Translations under genes and position numbers: made by a program
The notes under the pieces: generated by a model
Told to the model about the DNA's origin: nothing
The model's database searches: none
The model's input: the letters and a program-made list of their open reading frames with translations, nothing else
Shown here: in pieces, positions 46,351 to 55,042 of the stretch
Position numbering within the stretch: the stretch's first letter is position 1
Layout: every line of letters begins with the position of its first letter
Assembly (NCBI GenBank): GCA_008933765.1
Contig: WBUK01000002.1
Coordinates: forward strand, 1-64,000
Source of the DNA: Ignavibacteriaceae bacterium
Lineage (GTDB): Bacteria; Bacteroidota; Ignavibacteria; Ignavibacteriales; Ignavibacteriaceae
Direction of reading: 5' to 3'
DNA length: 64,000 nucleotides

Positions 46351-46467
46351 ATGGCTTCCTGTTCGGCCTTTTTAATTATTGTTTCTGAATATCTTTACCT
46401 GCCAAGAGGAACAGTAATGTATTTCTTCGTTTTAGTTGTTCTTGTCTCTTACATACGATTATTATAA
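46351..46467 (+). CDS. Possible small hydrophobic ORF, 38 residues
   Basis: ATG 46351 opens a 38-codon frame ending at TAA 46465-46467. An internal ATG at 46417 with AGAGGA just upstream would give a 16-residue peptide, MYFFVLVVLVSYIRLL. The product would be one membrane-spanning helix. It converges on the DUF262 pair. No homology is known to me. The rest of the 310-base gap 46220-46529 shows only the tRNA terminator. Confidence 0.2.
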   Translation: MASCSAFLIIVSEYLYLPRGTVMYFFVLVVLVSYIRLL

Positions 46468-46529
46468 TTTTTACACCACTCTTTTTCGAGAATTGATTTA
46501 TGCAATTATAAATTCTTAAAACAGTAGGG

Positions 46530-49100
46530 TTAATCCTTTTCTAATAGTCTTTTAAGTTTGTCGCAGAAATCCAACAATTTGCTTTCTAATTCTTCATATG
46601 GAACTGTCTTACAATAATGATTATTGCTTTTGCCGAACTTAAAGCCAAAACTCTCTAAATTAAGATCCGTATTTCTATTTTCTTTTTCTTCAACATTATT
46701 ATAAAAACTTAGCTCAAACTCATCACTATTTTTCAAATATCTAACATCTAATTTGTATTCTTTGTCCTTTAGTTTGAAGCCATCCAGATAAAATCCGGGG
46801 TGGCCATCTGTATTTTTTTCTTCAAAATACCAAAACTTCGTAAAGGGTTTATATCTGTCCGGGGCCTTTCGGGTTTCATCTGTTGCGTCTTCCATTTTAT
46901 TCTCAATGAAAAAACAGTATGTTCTTAACTCGCAGTGGTAAGCCATGAGAACGAATCCTTTTAATAAACGAATATCATTGTCGCTGTACTTTCTAATGGC
47001 TGTTTCTTTACAATACTCTATTGCTTGCGGATATTTCAGGAATAAATATTTATAATCCGATTTATTAAAATTTTCATTTTTTATGAAATTGTTAATATTG
47101 TCCTCTAAAAGCCGGGGAGAGATTTCTTTCTCTTCCAATTTGTCAACCGCATCTTTTAAAAGGTTAGCATTTTCTCCTTTAAAAAACAGTCTCCAGTTTT
47201 CGTTTCTTACTCTAAGACCTCCGGAAGCGCCACTACAAAAAATCAAATCATTTTTATATTCCGGTAAATAAAACTTATCGCAGCAAAGAAGAAAACGCTC
47301 TAATATTTTTTTAGGATTTAATCTAATCTCTTCGCTATATAGGGTTGACACTGCATCACTATACTTTATAAAATCCTCCAAACTATATTCATTAGAACCA
47401 TCTTTTGAAAAGTCCAGTAAGAATTTTATTTGCCCGTAAAAATAAAGATGATTTTCAGCTTGAATTATAGGCTCACACCAATTTTCATCTTTCAATAATC
47501 CTAACTTAACTTTCTCTTCCTCAAATTGACTGTTATCAAAAAACGCGTTTTCAACATCACCATTTAACACCGCATCACTGATATTAAATTTATGAGCAGA
47601 AAGATTTTGGATCTGTTTTACTGCACTGTTAAAGTTCTCAGGATTTTGAACATAGGTGTTATATATAGTGTTTCTTGTAAATCTCAACCATTGTTGTAAC
47701 CCTTCTTTCGAAAAATTTTCATCGCTTCTATCATTAATAAAAACTAAAAAAGCATAGTAAAAAGCGGTGTTCCATCTAGACGGAGTAAAAGTATTTTTCT
47801 TTAAAAAGAAATCTGTTATATGATCTTCCACAAATGGTTTACAAATTACCCGGTCAAGATCTAATTTATCGTAATTATCATCTTGTTCAAGATATAAAAG
47901 TGTGTTAAATGATGTTTCAATGAATCGGAGAGTATCCATGTTAAAGAGAAAAAACTCTTTCTTTTCGCCATTATTATCCCATTGGATAATATAATTCTCT
48001 AATGGTATATATGAAATCTTCTTTTCGTCATATGTTTCAACATTTCTGATTTGGTTGTCTAAATCCTTGAATTTTTCGAAAGGAACCTCTGTATTGTTCG
48101 CTAAACAATACATAAGAGCTAAATTTTTTATATAATTATAGTAAAAATCATCGAGTCCGTGAAAATCTACATCTGTTTTACGCCAAAAATAGTTTAACCA
48201 ATCTGTATCTAATTTTTTCCAAAATAACTTAAGCCAATCAGGACCATCAGTGTTGTTATGCTTCTCTTGCAACCAAGATTTAAAATGTTCATAGTCTGAC
48301 AACTGTTTTCCTCTTGAGTTCATTTTAACATACAATTCGTCTGTTTGATTTAATGAATCTAAGTCCATAAAATCAAAGATAAACGGTAATTTTTCAAAAT
48401 CAACCTTAGAAAAATCAAAATCAGAATAAACTTGAAACTCTTTTTCAATAGCTAAAAGCATTTCTAACATTCCGCTTACTGTTGTATCTTTATTCCATTT
48501 TTTTAAATAAAAATTAGAGTTTTTGATGAGTTCTTTGATGTTAGAATTCAGGTTGTTTTTTTGTTTGTTTTTTAATGTATCTATTGATTTTTTATCCGCT
48601 AATTCATTACAGAAAGCTAAAGCAGATTTTCTGTGAATATATTTGAAATTATGCAACCAATCTAAATTGTTGGTTCTTCCTCCTTTGAAATATAAATACC
48701 AACACAGAAGGTATAGTGTAGTTAACCTTTGCTGACCGTCCAAAGGAATAAATTTCAAAATTGTTCCGCCGGTACTGTTGGATTGCACATCATCTATTTT
48801 TGCATTAATATTTAATTCTAAATTATTTGCATATATTCTCACCGCTTCCAAAATAGAAGTGACAACTTGACGGTTCGATTCTTTAAGCGCTTTTTTTTCT
48901 CTACCAACGATTTTACCATAGATAAAACCTAAATGTATTTCTCGGTCTTTTGTGACAGAATTTACGAGGTCTCTTACAAATCGTTTTCTTATATAACTAA
49001 CTTTCTTAGTTGTTCTGCCTTGAGCGTATTCTCGTTGTATTATTGGAATTTCAATAATATATTCATTAATAATTTCGTAAAACGATTTAGTTAAGTTCAT
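46530..49100 (-). CDS. DUF262 protein, second gene of a two-gene module
   Basis: An 856-residue protein starting at ATG 49100 (an in-frame TTG at 49109 adds three residues). The N-terminal DUF262 domain shows IIQREYAQG (Q22-R23) and the ParB/sulfiredoxin-like motif D121-G-Q-Q-R in PLDGQQRLTTLYLL. The later block VKMNSRGKQLSDYEHFKSWL is also typical. No DUF1524 HNH motif is seen in its long C-terminal part. DUF262 proteins such as GmrS use NTPs to direct DNA cleavage in type IV restriction and related anti-phage systems. The start overlaps the end of the upstream DUF262 gene by 14 bases, so the pair is coupled. AT content is high. Confidence 0.8.
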   Translation of the reverse strand: MNLTKSFYEIINEYIIEIPIIQREYAQGRTTKKVSYIRKRFVRDLVNSVTKDREIHLGFIYGKIVGREKKALKESNRQVVTSILEAVRIYANNLELNINAKIDDVQSNSTGGTILKFIPLDGQQRLTTLYLLCWYLYFKGGRTNNLDWLHNFKYIHRKSALAFCNELADKKSIDTLKNKQKNNLNSNIKELIKNSNFYLKKWNKDTTVSGMLEMLLAIEKEFQVYSDFDFSKVDFEKLPFIFDFMDLDSLNQTDELYVKMNSRGKQLSDYEHFKSWLQEKHNNTDGPDWLKLFWKKLDTDWLNYFWRKTDVDFHGLDDFYYNYIKNLALMYCLANNTEVPFEKFKDLDNQIRNVETYDEKKISYIPLENYIIQWDNNGEKKEFFLFNMDTLRFIETSFNTLLYLEQDDNYDKLDLDRVICKPFVEDHITDFFLKKNTFTPSRWNTAFYYAFLVFINDRSDENFSKEGLQQWLRFTRNTIYNTYVQNPENFNSAVKQIQNLSAHKFNISDAVLNGDVENAFFDNSQFEEEKVKLGLLKDENWCEPIIQAENHLYFYGQIKFLLDFSKDGSNEYSLEDFIKYSDAVSTLYSEEIRLNPKKILERFLLCCDKFYLPEYKNDLIFCSGASGGLRVRNENWRLFFKGENANLLKDAVDKLEEKEISPRLLEDNINNFIKNENFNKSDYKYLFLKYPQAIEYCKETAIRKYSDNDIRLLKGFVLMAYHCELRTYCFFIENKMEDATDETRKAPDRYKPFTKFWYFEEKNTDGHPGFYLDGFKLKDKEYKLDVRYLKNSDEFELSFYNNVEEKENRNTDLNLESFGFKFGKSNNHYCKTVPYEELESKLLDFCDKLKRLLEKD

Positions 49101-50916
49101 CTTTCTCAAAATTTAAAAATTTATTGATAGTTTTCTCCACTAATTCAAGATAGGCTTCTTTATCTCTTATACTCCAATAATCTATTTGAAAAGCGTCTGA
49201 ATTTGTGGATTTTTTCAAAAATACATATTTCGTACCTATTGGAACATATGTATTTGGATCTATTTTTATATCTTTATCTAAACCTAAGATTATGTCTCTC
49301 TTTTTTCTGAATGGTTTATTTCCAACTTTAATGTTTGTAGTTTGGTCTAAAAGGCATAAATTATTGAAATCATCGACATTAAAAAATTCTTCAATTTTCT
49401 CAATTATTTCTTTAACTTTCTTTTTACAATCAGTTTTTCTTTTATTGTCTATTAGTTTATTTAAGTCCGCAAGTAATGGCTTAATAATCTCTTGATTCTT
49501 TTCGCTTAAATCTTTGTTCGCTGAAACATCAATTAAGTTTTCGATATCATTTTTGAAATTTTCGAACTCCTCAAAAGACTCCAGTCCATTATCATTTTGT
49601 GCAAGTATATGTTCAATATTCCATCTTTTAGTTTCGTAAAATCGATAAAAAGGAAAGTATGTTTCTAAGTCTTCTGTTTCAGTAAGTGCAATGTTATAGA
49701 GAAAAAGTTTTTTAAACACAGCATTATCACCATACTTCATTTTTTCAAATTTGTATTTATCTTTAGAAAATTCTTCGTTTATTAGTTTGCGCAAATTATC
49801 TCTAAACATTGTTTTAGTACTTGCTCTTTCGGCGATTTCTAATACCTTTGATAAATTATAATCCGTAAGGTGAATAATCGTACCGACCAAATGATAAGAT
49901 GTTCGGTCAAAAAACCATTCTTCTAAATTGTTGTATAGCTGTGTTATTCTTCCCCAATCAGGTTTATCTAACTGTGAATCATCTTTGAAATCTTTTTCAA
50001 ACTTTCGGTAGTTGTAAAATTTATCTTCACTTTTACCAAACCCATTGTGTAATTGAAATAATAGGTTGATTTTATTGGCTATGTTTTCATCATTTTTATT
50101 ATTCGAAACAAATTGCCAGAATTTTTTATCACTCATCTGATGACTAATAAGATTCCAGTCGTCCGCAAATTGATTTTCTTCATATTGGCGTTCAAAAGTA
50201 TCAGTCGTTTTAGCAATATCCAGCACAAATAGTGCCTTGATTAATTCCGCCTGCTCCAGTTCAATTTTACCTTCATTAAAATTAATAAATTTTTCAATGA
50301 TTTGTTTTTTGTCAGATTGATCATCTTCAACATACCAAATTACTTTGGTTCTACGACATAATTTATCTTTAAACTCTTCGTTTTCTTCATTCGTAAATTG
50401 ATAGAACCAATTTTTTATGACAACATAGTTCTTATAGAAATAAAAATTATCGACAGTGTTTATTTCCGGAATATCTTTCATAATATTCTCTTTCCAAAAC
50501 TTAAGTATTTCATTATCAATTTCACCAAAACTATCCATTTCCTTTTTAATATTCAATACAGGAAATTGTAAGGTCGGAATACTTTCAATGAATAGGTTAA
50601 TACCACTTTCTTCCGTTCCTCGGGTAGTATATAAAAGTTGAAAGTTTTGTGATTCGAAAAACATAAGAATTAACGAAATAGTAGTAATTCTTTGTTGCCC
50701 ATCTATCAATTCATAAGTTGAATCGTTAATTTTTTTTATAACTAATGGCTGTAAGCAGTAAAATGATTCCTTTTCGGCAGTAAAATCATTAATATCAGTG
50801 AGAAGACTAAAAACCTGATCAGTATCCCATCTATATCCTCTTTGGTAGGCGTCGATTTCGAAAGTGAAATCTAACAATCCTTCTATCGTTTTTAAATTAT
50901 TATTCATTATGTCCAT
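49087..50916 (-). CDS. DUF262-DUF1524 (GmrSD-like) protein, first gene of a two-gene module
   Basis: A 609-residue protein with an N-terminal DUF262 domain: DAYQRGYRWDTDQV (Q25-R26) and D72-G-Q-Q-R in LIDGQQRITTISLI. The C-terminal part holds a DUF1524-like HNH segment, RWNIEHILAQN with H436, followed by FNNLCLLDQTTNIKVGNKPF and lysines. This DUF262 plus DUF1524 order is that of the type IV restriction enzyme GmrSD and of SspE, which attack modified phage DNA or act with modification systems. Its partner follows with a 14-base overlap. No methyltransferase or Ssp gene is in the window. The target is unknown. Confidence 0.83.
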   Translation of the reverse strand: MDIMNNNLKTIEGLLDFTFEIDAYQRGYRWDTDQVFSLLTDINDFTAEKESFYCLQPLVIKKINDSTYELIDGQQRITTISLILMFFESQNFQLLYTTRGTEESGINLFIESIPTLQFPVLNIKKEMDSFGEIDNEILKFWKENIMKDIPEINTVDNFYFYKNYVVIKNWFYQFTNEENEEFKDKLCRRTKVIWYVEDDQSDKKQIIEKFINFNEGKIELEQAELIKALFVLDIAKTTDTFERQYEENQFADDWNLISHQMSDKKFWQFVSNNKNDENIANKINLLFQLHNGFGKSEDKFYNYRKFEKDFKDDSQLDKPDWGRITQLYNNLEEWFFDRTSYHLVGTIIHLTDYNLSKVLEIAERASTKTMFRDNLRKLINEEFSKDKYKFEKMKYGDNAVFKKLFLYNIALTETEDLETYFPFYRFYETKRWNIEHILAQNDNGLESFEEFENFKNDIENLIDVSANKDLSEKNQEIIKPLLADLNKLIDNKRKTDCKKKVKEIIEKIEEFFNVDDFNNLCLLDQTTNIKVGNKPFRKKRDIILGLDKDIKIDPNTYVPIGTKYVFLKKSTNSDAFQIDYWSIRDKEAYLELVEKTINKFLNFEKDELN

Positions 50917-50957
50917 GTATTAACCAATCTGATTCTTCATGTTACCAGTTATTGCCT

Positions 50958-51023
50958 TCAACCTTTATTAATTTGTTTTATTTGCTTTGGGTTTTGTTCT
51001 ATAGCTTTTATTCTCATACCCAT
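50958..51023 (-). CDS. Possible 21-residue leader ORF upstream of the DUF262 pair
   Basis: ATG 51023 with a strong ribosome site (AAAGGAGTG, 6 bases upstream) opens a 21-codon frame, MGMRIKAIEQNPKQIKQING-like (basic, Lys/Gln/Ile-rich), ending at TGA 50958-50960. It lies 41 bases before the first DUF262 gene on the same strand. It could be a leader peptide or small accessory protein. An in-frame ATG at 51047 extends it by 8 residues. Confidence 0.3.
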   Translation of the reverse strand: MGMRIKAIEQNPKQIKQINKG

Positions 51024-51686
51024 ATTTCTCACTCCTTTATTGGACATAAAAATCGCGTTGTGGAGTGGCTCATCAGAGAATGAGTTACAAACCGATACTA
51101 ACCTCAGGTTCACCCTAATATTTTAAAAATCTTGATACGAAAGATAAAATTTTTTAATAGAGCATCATAATTAGAGCAGGTCTTCTTTGATTTTGCAACT
51201 TTCTGAACTGATTAGAAAGTGATTCAACCGAGTTTGATTTGTGAAAACGCAAAATATAGATGAAATAACCTATTTTCGTGTTGTTTTTGAAAGTATCTAT
51301 CAAGTTCGTTGTGTAGCAACCCAAACTAATCGCAGAGGAGAAAGCAAACATGCTCGGGAGACACTCCGGTTTACTCTCTACGATTTTGTTGAAACATTGA
51401 ACTTTACTTTACATGCCGGGCTTAAAACAATTAAACAAAATTTCTTAATATTGAAAAAAGCGGAATTAAGATTTCCCTAAACAACCGTCTCACAACACCG
51501 AACACTCAACCACTTTTCCACCAACTTGTCACCATCTGTAGATAACCATTTGTTATCCCCACAACCCTGGCAGCCCCCATACAACCTTACTGCAAAACCG
51601 ATTAATCATCCACCGGAACCGGACAAATTTGCAGCATTTCTTTTCGTAAATTTAAACTTATGATTTTTAAAAACCCGGATTGATGA
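51024..51686. other. Long spacer between the DUF262 pair and hisS
   Basis: About 660 bases with no convincing gene. A plus-strand frame at 51241-51480 (79 codons from GTG) has no recognisable motif and may be a remnant. No tRNA-like att repeat, integrase or transposase end was found. Likely hisS promoter sequence lies shortly before 51687 (TAAATTTA near 51647, one base off the -7 consensus). Confidence 0.4.
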
Positions 51687-53243
51687 ATGAACGGAATGAT
51701 TCCAAAAAAGATTAAAGGTTTCAGGGATATTGACCCTGAACTGAATGAACTTAGGCAACAAGTGGTAGAAAAAGCGGGGAAAGTGTATGAACTTTATGGC
51801 TTCAGGCATTGGGATACTCCGGTTCTTGAATATGCTGAAAACCTCGGAAAATATCTGCCAGATAAAGAAACCGTTGCTGAAGGTGTTTATTCGTTCAGAA
51901 ATCCGGAAACAGAACCCGTTTATAAAAACGACGGCTCTGAACTAAGGGATGAAAATGACCTCGTGGTGATGGATAACCACCACATCGCTATGCGCTACGA
52001 TCTGACAGCCCCCTTGGCACGCATGTACGCCGAAGAATTGTTCATTCAATCACTTAAAGGGCAGTTAACCACAAACAATGCACCTCTTTTCAGGCGCTAT
52101 CAATACGGTCCCGTTTACAGATTCGAAGCAAAATTAGACCCGGGCAGATTCCGGGAGTTCTGGCAGTTAGATTTTGATACAGTCGGCACTGCGGATGTGG
52201 CGGCAGATGCCGAAGCCTGTATGGTTTTAAGCGATGCGCTTGAAGCAATCGGTTTGGAGAAAAAATCATTTGTGGTAAGGCTGAACAACAGAAAAATTCT
52301 GTCGGGATTTTTGTCGGGAATTGGAATTGCAGGTGAAGAGGATGAAGCTTCCGTATTACGAGTAATAGACAAAATTGATAAAATCGGCATCGATGGAATA
52401 ACCGCCGAACTTGGAAAAGGGAGGAAAGACTCTTCCGGTGCCGTAATCCCCGGTTTGGGCTTAGAAAACAAAACAGTAAACGCAATTGCCAATTATTTCG
52501 AACGATTTGTTGAAGATAAATCGAGAGAATCAACAATCGAAGCGCTATTTTCACTCAACGCCAAAAATGAGAAATTCACCGAGGGTATGGCAGAACTGAC
52601 CAGAATAGATGAACTGCTAAGAGCCTCGGGCTATGATGAAGAAAAGGTTCTTTTTTCGCCATCAATTGTGCGAGGTTTGGGATACTACACCGGTCCCGTT
52701 TACGAAGTTGAATCGCTTTTAACTTTTACCGATCGGAAAGGGAACACCCGCCGTGTAGGTTCAATTTGCGGTGGCGGCAGATACGACGGCTTAGTGGAGC
52801 GGCTTCTTGGTATAAAAGTGCCGGCAACGGGGGCTTCAATCGGGGTTGACAGGCTTTGCGAACTGCTGCTTCTTTCCGGTGAGGCGACACTTCAACAAAA
52901 GGGAACCGTGTTAATCACCGTTTTTGACGATGAACTAATGGGCGAATACCAGAAAATTTCAGCAGAGCTAAGAAGTGCAGGCATCCCGGCGGAGATTTAT
53001 TACGGTGCTCAACGGGGGCTTAAGAAGCAAATTGGCTATGCGGATAAGATGAATTCGCCGGTTTGCATTTTGCTCGGCAGCGATGAGTTTGAAAAAGGGG
53101 TTGTTACGGTGCGCAACCTCGCTCTTGGAAAAGAACTTTCCGCCACGATTGAAAACAAAGATGAGTGGAAAAGAAAAGTGCAAAAGGAAGTGTCGCGAAA
53201 TGAACTGGTTGAAACCATCAAGGAGATGTTGGGGAGAAAATAA
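51687..53243 (+). CDS. hisS: Histidyl-tRNA synthetase, divergent alphaproteobacterial-like type
   Basis: A class II synthetase of 518 residues, clearly longer than the classical bacterial HisRS (about 420-450). The start KKIKGFRDIDPE and the histidine-binding motifs VRGLGYYTGPVYE and CGGGRYDGLVERLLG are present. Motif 2 reads RRYQYGPVYRFEAKLDPGRF followed by REFWQLDFDTVG. This 'PGRFRxFxQxDxDTVG' form is that of the divergent HisRS of Caulobacter and other alphaproteobacteria, which does not use G-1. A C-terminal anticodon-binding domain completes it. The tRNA-His in this window has the matching U72/A73 identity. The ammonia-lyase gene follows after 23 bases. Confidence 0.93.
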   Translation: MNGMIPKKIKGFRDIDPELNELRQQVVEKAGKVYELYGFRHWDTPVLEYAENLGKYLPDKETVAEGVYSFRNPETEPVYKNDGSELRDENDLVVMDNHHIAMRYDLTAPLARMYAEELFIQSLKGQLTTNNAPLFRRYQYGPVYRFEAKLDPGRFREFWQLDFDTVGTADVAADAEACMVLSDALEAIGLEKKSFVVRLNNRKILSGFLSGIGIAGEEDEASVLRVIDKIDKIGIDGITAELGKGRKDSSGAVIPGLGLENKTVNAIANYFERFVEDKSRESTIEALFSLNAKNEKFTEGMAELTRIDELLRASGYDEEKVLFSPSIVRGLGYYTGPVYEVESLLTFTDRKGNTRRVGSICGGGRYDGLVERLLGIKVPATGASIGVDRLCELLLLSGEATLQQKGTVLITVFDDELMGEYQKISAELRSAGIPAEIYYGAQRGLKKQIGYADKMNSPVCILLGSDEFEKGVVTVRNLALGKELSATIENKDEWKRKVQKEVSRNELVETIKEMLGRK

Positions 53244-53266
53244 AGAGACGATTTGGAGATTAAAAA

Positions 53267-54853
53267 ATGATAAAAAATAAAACACTTTATATCGACGGTA
53301 ATTCATTGACAGTTAAGGATGTTTACACCGCTTCTGTTAACCGGTTAAAGGTAGAATTAACACCGGAAGCACGCACTGCGGTAAGTAGATGTCGGGAAAA
53401 ACTGCTTAAACAGATTGAAAACAACCCTTATGAAAAAATTTACGGCGTAAATGTGGGGGTTGGTAATCTTAAAGACACATTTATCGATCCGTGCGAAGCG
53501 GCAACATTTCAGGGAAAATATATAAAATCGCACAGTTGCGGAACAGGCGAACCACTCCCTTCGCCGGTTGTAAGGGCAATGATGATAATCCGCCTGAACT
53601 CATTCGCACAGGGGGTTTCGGCAATGGCGCCTGAAACTGTGGAACTCTTGGAAGCCATGTTAAATAACGATGTTATCCCCGTTGTATTGACTGAAGGCTC
53701 CGTTGGTGCAAGCGGTGATTTGGTGCCCCTTTCCATGATTGCCGGTGTTATGATCGGTCTGCCCGAAGCACACGCTTGGCACAATGGTGAGTTGCTGCGA
53801 GCACCGGAAGCACTGCAAGCAGCAGGTTTGGCACCCGTGAAATTGGGTTTTAAAGAAGCAATGGGTCTCACAAACGGCACAAATTTCATGTCAGCCAACT
53901 CAGTTTTTGCTTCCGTTGAGGCGCATAACTTGTTGGAATTAGCCAACTTAGCGGCTGCGTTTTCAACCGAAGCTATAAGGGGTGAAAAAGATGCGTTTTC
54001 AGAATTTTTAGCTTCCAAGAGGCAACATGAAGGGCTTGTATATGTTGCAAAAGAGATACGGGAACATTTGGAAGGTTCATTAAGAACCACTCCGGCAGCA
54101 CAGAAAGTGTGCTTTACAGGGCAAAGTCCCGCTTCCGCTACCGAAAGAGTACAGGACCGATACAGCTACCGAGCCGTGCCTCCGGTACACGGTGCCGCGT
54201 GGGAGGCACTTCAAAAATTTGATAAAGTTTTGGAAATTGAGATTAATTCCGTTACCGATAATCCTTTGTTTGAAGACTGCTCCGCAGGGTTGAAATTTCA
54301 CAGCGGTTCAAATTTTCACGGGCAGCCATTAGCAAATGTGATTGATTATCTGAAACTTTCGTTAACCTCACTTTCGCTTATTTCTGATAAAAGATCTTTC
54401 TCTATGCTATGCAAACATTTGAGTTTTGGTTTGCCTTCCAACCTCGCTGTTGCGCCGGAGAAAGGGGATTCGGGTTTGATGTTGGCGCAGTATGCGGGAG
54501 CAGCCAGAGCAGGGGAAAACCGTGTGCTTTCTAACCCTGCCTCTGTGATGTCCCTTTCTACTTCTGCAGGGCAGGAAGATTTTGTTTCAATGGGAAGTGT
54601 CGGTGTTTTGCATTTGTTGAAGGTTTTGGATAATCTTAAAACTGTTCTGTCAGTTGAGCTTCTTTGCGCTTTGCGTGCGCTTCAGATGACCAACAACAAA
54701 CCCGGTTTCTTAGTAGGTGAACTTGCTACGCTTGGCAAAGGAACGGGAGCACTATTTGAAGAACTTAATAAATTGCTTCCGCTGCCTGATGGCGACACTT
54801 ATGTAGCCAATGAAATGGAAACGCTACGGGAGTGGGCAGATCGTAGGATTTGA
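53267..54853 (+). CDS. hutH: Histidine/aromatic amino acid ammonia-lyase (MIO enzyme)
   Basis: A 528-residue lyase that removes ammonia from histidine (to urocanate) or from an aromatic amino acid. The self-made MIO cofactor site is A148-S149-G150 in GSVGASGDLVPLS. Other family blocks are KIYGVNVGVGN (classical HutH reads YGVNTGFG), SHSCGTGEPLPSPVVRAM, LTNGTNFMSA and SAGQEDFVSMG (classical HutH reads QEDHVSMG). These changes, and the absence of hutU, hutI and hutG nearby, leave the substrate open. It is co-directional with hisS, 23 bases apart. The symbol reflects family, not proven substrate. Confidence 0.8.
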   Translation: MIKNKTLYIDGNSLTVKDVYTASVNRLKVELTPEARTAVSRCREKLLKQIENNPYEKIYGVNVGVGNLKDTFIDPCEAATFQGKYIKSHSCGTGEPLPSPVVRAMMIIRLNSFAQGVSAMAPETVELLEAMLNNDVIPVVLTEGSVGASGDLVPLSMIAGVMIGLPEAHAWHNGELLRAPEALQAAGLAPVKLGFKEAMGLTNGTNFMSANSVFASVEAHNLLELANLAAAFSTEAIRGEKDAFSEFLASKRQHEGLVYVAKEIREHLEGSLRTTPAAQKVCFTGQSPASATERVQDRYSYRAVPPVHGAAWEALQKFDKVLEIEINSVTDNPLFEDCSAGLKFHSGSNFHGQPLANVIDYLKLSLTSLSLISDKRSFSMLCKHLSFGLPSNLAVAPEKGDSGLMLAQYAGAARAGENRVLSNPASVMSLSTSAGQEDFVSMGSVGVLHLLKVLDNLKTVLSVELLCALRALQMTNNKPGFLVGELATLGKGTGALFEELNKLLPLPDGDTYVANEMETLREWADRRI

Positions 54854-54896
54854 GCATTTTACCGGGTCACGGGGCAAAGTGATAAAAAGGGAGCCG

Positions 54897-55010
54897 TGAA
54901 CGATACAATTTTTAAGAGTTTCTAAGCATGATATCATTTTTAAGAGCCTCTGAACACGAAAAAGTTTTTTGAGAGACTTGGAAAAAGATAAAATTTTTTG
55001 AGTGGTTTCT
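54897..55010. repeat. Degenerate ~28-bp repeats behind the ammonia-lyase gene
   Basis: Four imperfect units share ATTTTTAAGAG or TTTTTTGAGAG cores (for example near 54911, 54938, 54968 and 54998). They fill most of the spacer between the ammonia-lyase and the convergent PLP-enzyme gene. Confidence 0.5.
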
Positions 55011-55042
55011 CTGAAAGAAAGGGAAAAAATAAAAACGAGGAT

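Noticed and set aside
51241-51480. 79-codon plus-strand frame between the DUF262 pair and hisS
   Set aside because: GTG start without ribosome site, no recognisable motif, no neighbour support; treated as spacer.
51540-51565. TTATCCCCACA and TTATCTACA-like words suggesting DnaA boxes or an origin before hisS
   Set aside because: Only two imperfect matches, no dnaA/dnaN or AT-rich unwinding region next to them.
46146-51686. DUF262 pair considered as an island integrated at tRNA-His
   Set aside because: No repeated copy of the tRNA 3' end and no integrase found in the flanks.
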